64,000 nt of DNA from Sediminibacterium sp. (GTDB lineage: Bacteria > Bacteroidota > Bacteroidia > B-17B0 > Aurantibacillaceae): positions 226,891 through 290,890 of the forward strand of contig JASGCO010000003.1 of the NCBI GenBank assembly GCA_030054095.1, written 5' to 3'. The notes beneath the pieces were generated by a model. The model was not told the origin of the DNA. It was given only the letters and a program-made list of their open reading frames with translations, and made no database searches. Made by a program: the position numbers and the translations under genes. Positions 55,304-61,768 of the stretch are shown here, in pieces. Numbering within the stretch: the stretch's first letter is position 1; each line of letters starts with the position of its first letter.

Positions 55304-56098
55304 TTAGTTCGCTAAAGGCAAACAGATCTTTGCATAGAACCCACCTTCCGCTAATGTTCCCCATTTAAGAGTGCCATTCAGTGCACTAGCTCTTCCCTCC
55401 AGACTCCGTAATCCAAGACCTTGCCCTTGTTCAAACGCTGGTAATCCTTTTCCATTATCGGTATAATGGCAAATCAGGTACTCTTCTTCCGTTTTCAATT
55501 CAATACTAATTCTGGTAGCAGCCGCATGCTTCAACGTATTTGTTAATAGCTCCGAAATCATACGGTAAACCCCTAACTGTATAGGCCAGTTCAATTCACG
55601 CTCTGGTTCCGATCGTTCCATCACCACTGCAATTGTTGCTGCATTCCGCACTTCTTCTACCAATACCAGTAGCGCCTTATACAACCCCATATTAATCAAT
55701 TGCGGGGGCATCAGTTCGTAACTGATCCGTTTGGTGGAATGCAATGCCTCTTTCAAATGCGCTTCCACCTCAGGCAACAGCGTGTGCGATACACTATCCG
55801 CTGCTGGTATCATATCGTAACTCCGCCGCAGCAACATCAGCGTCATAGAAAGCCGGGCGCCCAGTTCATCATGTAAATCGCCCGCTATACGCTCCCGTTC
55901 TTTTTCCTGAACAGTAATGGCCGTACGCAACAATTCCCGCTGATGATTCAGCTTAAGATTTTCTTCGTTAAGCCGCCGCCGGTAAAGGCTACGCTGAAAC
56001 TGCTGCACCATCAGGATAACGCCCAAAGCAATAAGTACCGCCAGTCCAATAAGCGGTGGTAGCGTATGAAATAGTTTTAAATCTTCGGGCTCAGCCAT
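55304..56098 (-). CDS. Sensor histidine kinase, NarL-type (HisKA_3)
   Basis: 264 residues. One membrane helix (LPPLIGLAVLIALGVILMV, 13-31) precedes a coiled segment and the dimerisation/phosphoacceptor motif ERERIAGDLHDELGARLS (H76). The HATPase domain follows with NTLKHAA, HYTDNGKGLPAF and GQGLGLRSLEGRASAL. ATG 56098 (MAEPEDLK) was chosen because it overlaps the upstream membrane-protein gene by 22 bp and keeps the helix near the N-terminus. An earlier in-frame ATG exists at 56170. The kinase has almost no extracytoplasmic sensor domain, so sensing probably depends on the upstream protein. Confidence 0.93.
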   Translation of the reverse strand: MAEPEDLKLFHTLPPLIGLAVLIALGVILMVQQFQRSLYRRRLNEENLKLNHQRELLRTAITVQEKERERIAGDLHDELGARLSMTLMLLRRSYDMIPAADSVSHTLLPEVEAHLKEALHSTKRISYELMPPQLINMGLYKALLVLVEEVRNAATIAVVMERSEPERELNWPIQLGVYRMISELLTNTLKHAAATRISIELKTEEEYLICHYTDNGKGLPAFEQGQGLGLRSLEGRASALNGTLKWGTLAEGGFYAKICLPLAN

Positions 56099-56724
56099 AA
56101 TCCAATTCCTATACAGATGTATAAAACCATAGTCAGTACCGTATGCAGCAACATGGTATAAGCGCTCCACTTCCCCATAATGACATGAATAATTATTTCG
56201 CCATTATAAAACAACAGGAGGCTACCTGTAAAATACAAAAAAATACCCGAGTTAATCCAGTTCAGACTCCTCAAAAACGGCCGTACATGATGGTTTAACG
56301 CTTCGTTTAATGTGAGTATAAACGTAGATAATGAAAATACGATAAATACCAAAGCCTCAACCGTTAGCGGAATCGAATTAAACGTAGTTAATGGTTGCCA
56401 CCAGATAACATTCACTATTGCCAGCAGAACAAAACTTATCATCTGGCCTTTAAATAGCACATCCGAAATAAAAGGGCGCAGTAACATACAGTAAAAACGG
56501 GTTAAAATCACAAAACTAAGTACGGCATAAACATGCGATAAGAACAAATTATTGATTCGCTGAGAAGCAAGTGTTTCGGAAATACCCTGTACAATAATTG
56601 ACAACCACGTGTAAACGGCCAACACTTTGAATTTAGGCATCAAATATCTGAAATGCCAGATACTCCAGATACCTGAACATAACAGCACAAAATAAGTCAG
56701 ATAAATAACAATAGTATAAATCAT
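56077..56724 (-). CDS. Seven-helix membrane protein, likely sensor partner of the kinase
   Basis: A 215-residue protein that is almost entirely membrane-embedded, with about seven helices (IVIYLTYFVLLCSGIWSIW, VYTWLSIIVQGIS, YAVLSFVILTRFY and MISFVLLAIVNVIWW among them). I recognise no named family, though it is like the membrane sensor modules fused to some kinases. Its 3' end overlaps the kinase by 22 bp and its ATG overlaps the upstream stop by 4 bp (ATGA), so the operon is tightly coupled. Confidence 0.8.
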   Translation of the reverse strand: MIYTIVIYLTYFVLLCSGIWSIWHFRYLMPKFKVLAVYTWLSIIVQGISETLASQRINNLFLSHVYAVLSFVILTRFYCMLLRPFISDVLFKGQMISFVLLAIVNVIWWQPLTTFNSIPLTVEALVFIVFSLSTFILTLNEALNHHVRPFLRSLNWINSGIFLYFTGSLLLFYNGEIIIHVIMGKWSAYTMLLHTVLTMVLYICIGIGLWLSPKI

Positions 56725-57347
56725 GGTGTTTGGCCTAATTTAGGGAAACAGGAATCTCCGTTATCATTACAAATAATACCGTAATTTGGCACGCTATCGC
56801 GTACCCCCTCCAGATAATGCTTGTAAAGCGGACTGTAAATATCACACATATTGGGACATGGCCTTACCAGATCAAAGTAATAGCTTTGGACCGCATCCGT
56901 TCCGGCACCGCAACATCCCTTTCCGAAATCGTTTACAATAGCAAGTACCAAATGAACATTAAACTGTTTTGGATAACCTTCTACGCCCAAATAGGCGCGA
57001 ACGTATTTTCGGCCAGACGTACAATGGGATTTACAAGTATCTAAAACGTCAATAATATCATCCATAGGAATTGTCCATCCAGCTCCCGGCACTGCATATT
57101 CAATACCTAAGTTTCTGATAGTCGTATCCACCCTTACCATATCGCTTGCTAAGGCACCCGCAAACTGTCCATAGTTCCGGATCCACTTATAAGCTGTATC
57201 ACTGGGGATACGATCATAGGTATCTGACTTGCCACTTAGTGGCTCTTTACAAAAACTGGACTGGCTCCCCAGATAATACCCCAAACTACCAAAAGTCAGG
57301 GCAACTAATACTGCCATAAATATCCTGTTTTTAAATACGTGTTTCAT
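56721..57347 (-). CDS. Small membrane-anchored or exported protein with Cys-rich body
   Basis: A 208-residue protein with an N-terminal hydrophobic segment (IFMAVLVALTFGSLGYYLG, 9-27) and a mature part holding eight or more Cys residues (CKSHC, GKGCCGAG, CPNMC, CNDNGDSC). GWTIPMDDIIDVLDTC precedes the cluster. I know no family. It leads the two-component operon, so it may be a ligand-binding or signal-input protein for the membrane sensor. A separate stress or envelope role is equally open. Confidence 0.75.
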   Translation of the reverse strand: MKHVFKNRIFMAVLVALTFGSLGYYLGSQSSFCKEPLSGKSDTYDRIPSDTAYKWIRNYGQFAGALASDMVRVDTTIRNLGIEYAVPGAGWTIPMDDIIDVLDTCKSHCTSGRKYVRAYLGVEGYPKQFNVHLVLAIVNDFGKGCCGAGTDAVQSYYFDLVRPCPNMCDIYSPLYKHYLEGVRDSVPNYGIICNDNGDSCFPKLGQTP

Positions 57348-57456
57348 AGTGGTCTTTGTTTAAGTGGTTAATATTCCACAAGTATAAGCCGCTATTATGG
57401 TGTATGCAACAATACATTCTAAAAAACAACAAAAACAGACAGATTGACCCGGGCAA

Positions 57457-57644
57457 AAAAACCTAAACAGACAGATTGCTCTGTTTTAAAAATCAGATAC
57501 ATTGAATCTGGTAATCCGAAAACCACCACTCTACCTTTGTTTTTGTCAAACGCGCGCTGACGGTGGAGCAGAACCCACTTTAAAAACGAACTGACTGTAA
57601 CAGTAAACTAAAAACAGGGCGGTAACCGAAAAGCCTTATGAGTA
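57457..57644 (+). promoter_or_regulatory. Shared leader, copy A
   Basis: From 57535 (CTTTGTTTTTGTC) to ATGAGTA (57638-57644), 110 nt match copy B with only two differences, and weaker homology to B extends back to about 57457. Possible short stems are GTCA/TGAC, GTGG/CCAC (GTGGAGCAGAACCCAC), ACTG-TAA-CAGT and GGC/GCC. A -7-like TACCTTTG stands at 57532-57539. AAACAGACAGATTG occurs twice, at 57433-57446 and 57465-57478. The element sits in the divergent gap between the two-component operon and the small-protein gene. Confidence 0.85.
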
Positions 57645-57664
57645 AGAAAATTAAAATCAAAATT

Positions 57665-57955
57665 ATGGCAAATTCAATTATTGTTTCAGCACAAGTTGTT
57701 ATTCCCGCGCAAACGAGTTATTATGGCAATTTTCCTGTAACAGGTGGAACCCTAATTAGTCTAGGCTTCCAGAATCAGGGGTATCAAACAAGAGTTTACC
57801 CAACACAGTTAATGATTGTCAATAGCGGACAAGCGGCTTTTTTCCAGTTTGACAATCTCAACTCAAGTCCTGTTACTATTTCAATATTTGGCACTGTGGA
57901 TAATCCTTCGACTGTATTTGGACCGGTTGAGGGGCAAGGATCTATTAATCTCTAA
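57665..57955 (+). CDS. Small beta-rich protein behind leader A
   Basis: A 96-residue protein from ATG 57665 (MANSIIVSAQVVIPAQ). It can also be read in frame from the leader ATG at 57638, adding MSKKIKIKI. The sequence is almost entirely short beta strands with Asn, Gln, Thr and Gly turns, no Cys, no signal peptide and no membrane helix. I recognise no family. It resembles small sugar-binding or coat-type sandwich proteins in composition, but that is not evidence of function. A short stem (GTCTGA/TCAGAC, 57968-57994) follows the stop. Confidence 0.7.
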   Translation: MANSIIVSAQVVIPAQTSYYGNFPVTGGTLISLGFQNQGYQTRVYPTQLMIVNSGQAAFFQFDNLNSSPVTISIFGTVDNPSTVFGPVEGQGSINL

Positions 57956-58016
57956 TTGTGAAATTAGTCTGAAACAGGAAAAAGAAATCAGACAAAGAGG
58001 CTGATCAAAAATAGAT

Positions 58017-58205
58017 AAAAATCCTAAGCAGACAGTCCAAACTGTTTTAAAATCAGATTGATTAGCTCTAGTTATAGTGCCATAGTCACTTCCACCTTTG
58101 TTTTTGTCAAACACGCGCTGACGGTGGAGCAGAACCCACTTTAAAAACGAACTGACTGTAACAGTAAACTAAAAACAGGGTGGTAACCGAAAAGCCTTAT
58201 GAGTA
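58017..58205 (+). promoter_or_regulatory. Shared leader, copy B
   Basis: 58096-58205 matches copy A at 108 of 110 positions. The two changes are in the GCGCGC part and in GGGCGG to GGGTGG, the latter still able to pair by G-U. The -7-like box reads CACCTTTG. Homology extends upstream to CCTAAGCAGACAG. The conserved ATG (58199) opens a seven-codon frame, MSREINK, ending three bases before the phospholipase start codon. Confidence 0.85.
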
Positions 58206-58225
58206 GGGAAATTAATAAATAAATT

Positions 58226-59218
58226 ATGAAAGACACTAAATATACTTCTCCGAAAAGTTTATCAACCGTTCCAAAATATAATCCAAAATCCTGGATGGCA
58301 GACAATATCGGATCGCTCGCGAGAATAAAACTTCGTAACTTATGTTTGCCGGGGGCACACGATGCCGGAATGTCTAAAAGAGGTACAGGAACCGTAGGTG
58401 CCTTTGACTGTAATGTCATTACACAATACAATTCTATTCTTGGGCAGCTAAACCTTGGTGTAAGGTATTTCGACATTCGTCCGGTTATAAGCGGAGGAGA
58501 GTTTTACACGGGACATTACTCAAACGTTCCTGTTTTAGGATGGCAAGGTGCTAATGGACAGTCAATAGATTCTATTGTTAATGATATTAATACTTTCATC
58601 AGTACCCAACATGAGTTGATTATCCTTAACATTTCCCACGACCTTGATACAGATACCGGACGGTTGTACCAGCCATTTACTCAACAACAATACAACCACT
58701 TATGCAAAAAACTAAGCCGCATTAATCACAGAGCCTGTGGAGATTACCCCACTTTTTTGGACCTTACTATGGGGGAGTTTATAGGAGGAAATGCCACTCA
58801 ATCAAATGTAGTAATAATTGCAGATCCAAGCAATGAAACGGTTGTACCTATGCCTGGAACCTGCGTTTGGAACAGTTCCAAACTTAAGATGTACAACAAT
58901 TACACAGGTACTAACGATTTAAAAGAGATGGTGCACGATCAATTAAACAAAATGAAAAATCATCAAAATGAATACTTCTTGCTTTCATGGACACTAACAC
59001 AAGATGCGACACAGGCTGCAACTTGCGAATTACCTATTGTAGGAGGCAAAAGCATACTTGACCTCGCTGAGGAAGCTAATCAAGCACTTGAGATCAATTT
59101 GACTCCTGCATGTACATCCACTATCTATCCTAACATCATTTATCTGGATGGCATTAAAAACGATGAGGTTATGAAATTATCATTAGATATTAATTTAAAC
59201 TCCAAGAGACAGTCCTAA
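58226..59218 (+). CDS. Phosphatidylinositol-specific phospholipase C X-domain protein
   Basis: 330 residues. Catalytic motifs of bacterial PI-PLC-like proteins are present: LPGAHDAGM (H45, D46), LGVRYFDIRP (R80, D83) and GHYSN (H97). ELIILNISHD and C-terminal LDGIKNDEVMKLSLDIN complete the barrel. There is no signal peptide, unusual for this family, whose bacterial members are mostly secreted. It may cleave phosphatidylinositol or glycosyl-PI lipids of a eukaryotic target, or act within the cell. The stop is 13 bp before leader C. Confidence 0.9.
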   Translation: MKDTKYTSPKSLSTVPKYNPKSWMADNIGSLARIKLRNLCLPGAHDAGMSKRGTGTVGAFDCNVITQYNSILGQLNLGVRYFDIRPVISGGEFYTGHYSNVPVLGWQGANGQSIDSIVNDINTFISTQHELIILNISHDLDTDTGRLYQPFTQQQYNHLCKKLSRINHRACGDYPTFLDLTMGEFIGGNATQSNVVIIADPSNETVVPMPGTCVWNSSKLKMYNNYTGTNDLKEMVHDQLNKMKNHQNEYFLLSWTLTQDATQAATCELPIVGGKSILDLAEEANQALEINLTPACTSTIYPNIIYLDGIKNDEVMKLSLDINLNSKRQS

Positions 59219-59229
59219 AACACAACAAT

Positions 59230-59318
59230 CCAAAAGTGGAGCAGAACCCACTTTAAAAAACGAACTGACTGTAACAGTTAACTAAAAACAGGGCGGCATT
59301 CGAAAAGCCTCATGAGTA
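59230..59318 (+). promoter_or_regulatory. Shared leader, copy C (lacks the 5' part)
   Basis: The segment AAAAGTGGAGCAGAACCCAC through ATGAGTA (59312-59318) aligns with copies A and B. The upstream GTCA/TGAC stem and -7-like box are missing. Instead the copy begins right after the phospholipase stop. The conserved ATG opens a 14-codon frame, MSRDHNIKNGKFKQ, that overlaps the start of the next gene in another frame. Confidence 0.8.
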
Positions 59319-59336
59319 GAGATCATAATATAAAAA

Positions 59337-59897
59337 ATGGAAAATTCAAGCAATAATTTTGAGCAAATAACACAGTTACCAATCAACTGCATACTCAGTT
59401 GGTACGGAGTAATAGCTAATAATTTTGATAATACGGGTATGGGAATTGGGAGTATGGTTGGTTGGGCTCTATGCAATGGTAATAATGGCACACCTGATTT
59501 GATGAGACGTTTTGTTATTGGAGCTGACGGTGACCCTAGTGATCCTTCAGGCTTTCCTATGAGTTCAACGGGCGGGCAAGATTCTCAAACCTTATCAATC
59601 ATAAATTTACCTGAACACGATCATAGCATTGATCATGGTCATTCTATATCAGATCCCGGGCATGAACATAGCAATGCTCAACCATTAAGATTCACCACTC
59701 TAAGCTCAAATGGCTCTGGAACTGGAGTTTGGTCAAACAACAATGCCCCAACTAACAACACTACAATTGCTTTTAATAATAAAACCGACATTACAATTAA
59801 CGATTATTCAGGCTATACCGGACCTACCGGACAGGGAACTTCTTTTTCCATTGTTCCTCCCTATATTGCTCTGTTTTACATTATGAAAATGTGGTAA
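59337..59897 (+). CDS. Phage tail collar domain protein
   Basis: A 186-residue protein of the phage tail collar / microcystin-dependent-protein family. GWALCNGNNGTPDLMRRFVIGADGD is the collar signature, then the His-rich loop NLPEHDHSIDHGHSISDPGHEHS and the terminal PPYIALFYIMKMW. Such domains sit at tips of tail fibres and in some surface or inclusion proteins, and the His cluster can bind metal. It stands alone without other tail genes. No signal peptide. Confidence 0.88.
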   Translation: MENSSNNFEQITQLPINCILSWYGVIANNFDNTGMGIGSMVGWALCNGNNGTPDLMRRFVIGADGDPSDPSGFPMSSTGGQDSQTLSIINLPEHDHSIDHGHSISDPGHEHSNAQPLRFTTLSSNGSGTGVWSNNNAPTNNTTIAFNNKTDITINDYSGYTGPTGQGTSFSIVPPYIALFYIMKMW

Positions 59898-59980
59898 GAA
59901 GGTTTTATCATAATATTCTTCTGAATCATCACGTTAAGTATTGATTCTCAAAATGGGCATTATGCATGAAACCAAACTTA

Positions 59981-60024
59981 CGGTAACCAATAAGCCTCAT
60001 GAGTAGGGAAATTAAAATCAAAAA
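59981..60024 (+). promoter_or_regulatory. Shared leader, truncated copy D
   Basis: Only the 3' part remains: CGGTAACCAATAAGCCTC, ATGAGTA (59999-60005) and the A-rich run GGGAAATTAAAATCAAA, which closely matches the sequence after ATGAGTA in copy A. The hairpins upstream are gone. The conserved ATG opens a frame of 14 codons (MSREIKIKKIRHLF). Confidence 0.7.
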
Positions 60025-60027
60025 AAT

Positions 60028-60210
60028 ACGTCATCTATTTTAAATGCAGGTCAAACTTTACAGCCAGATGATTCTTTACTTTCTCCAAATGGTCTTTTTC
60101 AATTAATAATGCAAGGTGATGGTAATTTTGTTGTTTATATCGGCAAAAAGGGACTTGGGGCGTCTGGAACTGTTAGGATTTTTTTCCATTACTACTATGG
60201 TGCCTGTTAA
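60028..60210 (+). pseudogene. Decayed bulb-type (GNA-like) lectin gene behind leader D
   Basis: The frame reads TSSILNAGQTLQPDDSLLSP, then GLFQLIMQGDGNFVVYI and GKKGLGASGT. This is the mannose-lectin pattern with the QxDxNxVxY-type core (QGDGNFVVY). The codon where ATG is expected is ACG (60028), and after GASGT the frame degenerates (VRIFFHYYYGAC) and stops at 60208. It is a remnant of one lectin repeat, lacking the other two, too short to be a working lectin. Confidence 0.7.
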
Positions 60211-60236
60211 GGTGCGGGAGATGAGGCCCGCACCTT
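60209..60236 (+). terminator. GC-rich hairpin after the lectin remnant
   Basis: Perfect 10-bp arms AAGGTGCGGG (60209-60218) and CCCGCACCTT (60227-60236) around an 8-nt loop, overlapping the stop codon. No U tract follows, so terminator activity is uncertain. The bases up to 60410 hold a second AT-rich inverted repeat, TTTACCTGATTT / AAATCAGGTAAA (60373-60384 and 60387-60398), and no gene. Confidence 0.5.
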
Positions 60237-60410
60237 GACGTAAAGCTGCTTCGGGTCAGGTTTCGCGCCTGTTTTCTCTCATAAAGTGAGATAGGCAGGA
60301 GAAAAACCGAATCCTGCACCTTTCTGGTTAAATTATCACTAATCCAGCTAAATATCCCCCCTTACAGTTACATTTACCTGATTTACAAATCAGGTAAAAT
60401 TCCCCTTTTA

Positions 60411-60537
60411 GGTTGGTAACCTTATCCTCAACTTTGCTTCTGTCAAAAGCGCGCTGGCAGTGGAGCAGAACCCACTAAAAAAACGGACTGACTGTAACAG
60501 TTAAAAGACAGGGCGGATCTGAAAAGCCTTATGAGTA
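60411..60537 (+). promoter_or_regulatory. Shared leader, copy E
   Basis: 60432-60537 aligns with copies A and B through the whole element: CTTTGCTTCTGTC, the invariant GTGGAGCAGAACCCAC, ACTGTAACAGT, GGGCGG...AAGCC and ATGAGTA (60531-60537). GTCA now faces TGGC instead of TGAC, which can still pair with a G-U. The conserved ATG is in frame with the downstream gene and adds MSRKTPTN. Confidence 0.85.
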
Positions 60538-60554
60538 GGAAAACACCAACCAAC

Positions 60555-61076
60555 ATGGCCAAAAATAAAATCATCAATGTTAACATCATCATCAACACGG
60601 CTCGTCTGATGAAAGATTTCCCAACACCAAGTAAAGATCAAAACAAACCAACAGGCATTGCCCATACGTATCAGTACATGGTCGTTTCCGATAACGCGCA
60701 AATTAGCGGGCAGGGAACCGGAGACCTAAGCTTTACCGCCGTTCAAGGTGATGTTGTTCGCTTTTACGCGGTATCAGAATACAACAATTACGATTTCCCG
60801 GTTATCCTTTACAAACTTTTCAAAATCTCAGGTGACAACGTGTTTAACAAAACAGACTTTGAACTTCAGTCATTTTCGAAAGTTGATACTGTAGCCCCTG
60901 CAAGCTTTAACCCACTGGTACTAAAGAGCCCAAACCCTACACAGGATTTTTGGTTCGCCCAAAACACAGTGAATAATAAAGGAACAGAAAGTTATGGCCT
61001 TCAGTTCGCGGTTTACAACTCTGATCTTTCGTTATACGGCTACTTCAGCTGGGATCCGACTATTGTCGCAAAATAA
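60555..61076 (+). CDS. PixA/AidA family inclusion-body protein
   Basis: A 173-residue protein from ATG 60555 (MAKNKIINVNIIINTARLM), with an alternative in-frame start at the leader ATG 60531. Family features are TPSKDQNKPTGIAHTYQYMVV, ISGQGTGDLSFTAVQGDVVRF and PVILYKLFKISGDNVF. PixA of Xenorhabdus forms crystalline-type cytoplasmic inclusions, and AidA of Burkholderia/Ralstonia is its relative. The function is unknown, though both are linked with host association. No signal peptide. A strong terminator follows. Confidence 0.9.
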   Translation: MAKNKIINVNIIINTARLMKDFPTPSKDQNKPTGIAHTYQYMVVSDNAQISGQGTGDLSFTAVQGDVVRFYAVSEYNNYDFPVILYKLFKISGDNVFNKTDFELQSFSKVDTVAPASFNPLVLKSPNPTQDFWFAQNTVNNKGTESYGLQFAVYNSDLSLYGYFSWDPTIVAK

Positions 61077-61084
61077 CCCTTCTT

Positions 61085-61114
61085 CACAGGATCCCAACGC
61101 GGATCCTGTGTTTT
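61085..61114 (+). terminator. Rho-independent terminator after the PixA/AidA gene
   Basis: 10-bp perfect arms CACAGGATCC (61085-61094) and GGATCCTGTG (61101-61110), a 6-nt loop and TTTT. It separates the first PixA/AidA gene from its paralogue. Confidence 0.85.
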
Positions 61115-61136
61115 AATCCCTCAACAACCTATAACC

Positions 61137-61679
61137 ATGAAAAGACAAACTGTTTCCCAAATCAATATCTTTGTATTTACAGCAGCCTTGATGAAAGATT
61201 TTCCCTTACCTAGCAAAGACCAGAATAACCCAACATTAATACCAACAAATAGCGATTATTTTTTCCTAGTCAGAACTGACAATCACTTTCCCATTTTCGG
61301 CGCCACTCTCGCTACAACCGCAATATTACCTGCAACTGAGCATCTGCAGTTTTTTATAATGTCTCCAAATAACAATTACGAAACGCCCGTTATTCTTTAT
61401 GATTTAAGTACACAAAACAAAACAGATCGCAATGCATTGAAACTTCATTACTATAACGCTAAAGAAACAATTATTCCCGAAGTTTTCAACCCACTTCAAA
61501 CAACAATACGTGAACGTCCGTTTTGGTTCAGTACCACCACACTCCACGCTGGTAAAATGTGCAGGTATAATTTCCGAATTGCCATTTACGATGACGATTT
61601 TAACTTATTCGGTTATTTTCAGTTTACGTTTAACCCAGTCTACCCGCAAAAAGATACCACCATTTTTGAAATTGTATAG
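61137..61679 (+). CDS. Second, divergent PixA/AidA family protein
   Basis: A 180-residue paralogue of the preceding protein: QINIFVFTAALMKDFPLPSKDQNNPT matches its N-terminal third, and PVILYDL, FNPLQTTI and YNFRIAIYDDDFNLFGYF match the rest. The GIAHTYQYM and SGQGTGDL parts are replaced (TNSDYFFLVRTD, FGATLATTA). It has no shared leader and lies 23 bp after the terminator of the first gene, so it needs readthrough or its own promoter. Confidence 0.8.
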   Translation: MKRQTVSQINIFVFTAALMKDFPLPSKDQNNPTLIPTNSDYFFLVRTDNHFPIFGATLATTAILPATEHLQFFIMSPNNNYETPVILYDLSTQNKTDRNALKLHYYNAKETIIPEVFNPLQTTIRERPFWFSTTTLHAGKMCRYNFRIAIYDDDFNLFGYFQFTFNPVYPQKDTTIFEIV

Positions 61680-61768
61680 CCTCAATAACATTTTTCACAC
61701 ATACTATACAAAGTGCCCCAACTTACATCAAGCAATCATTAGAAGACAAACAACTATCCATAATAAAC

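Noticed and set aside
57535..57644. Leader as a known riboswitch (GEMM-type, TPP, purine, fluoride)
   Set aside because: I compared the conserved strings from memory and none of their diagnostic cores is present. A database search has not been made.
57457..60537. Leader copies as integron attC sites or a CRISPR array
   Set aside because: No RYYYAAC/GTTRRRY core pair, no integrase, and the repeats are 0.5-1.1 kb apart with whole genes between them. CRISPR spacing and repeat length do not fit.
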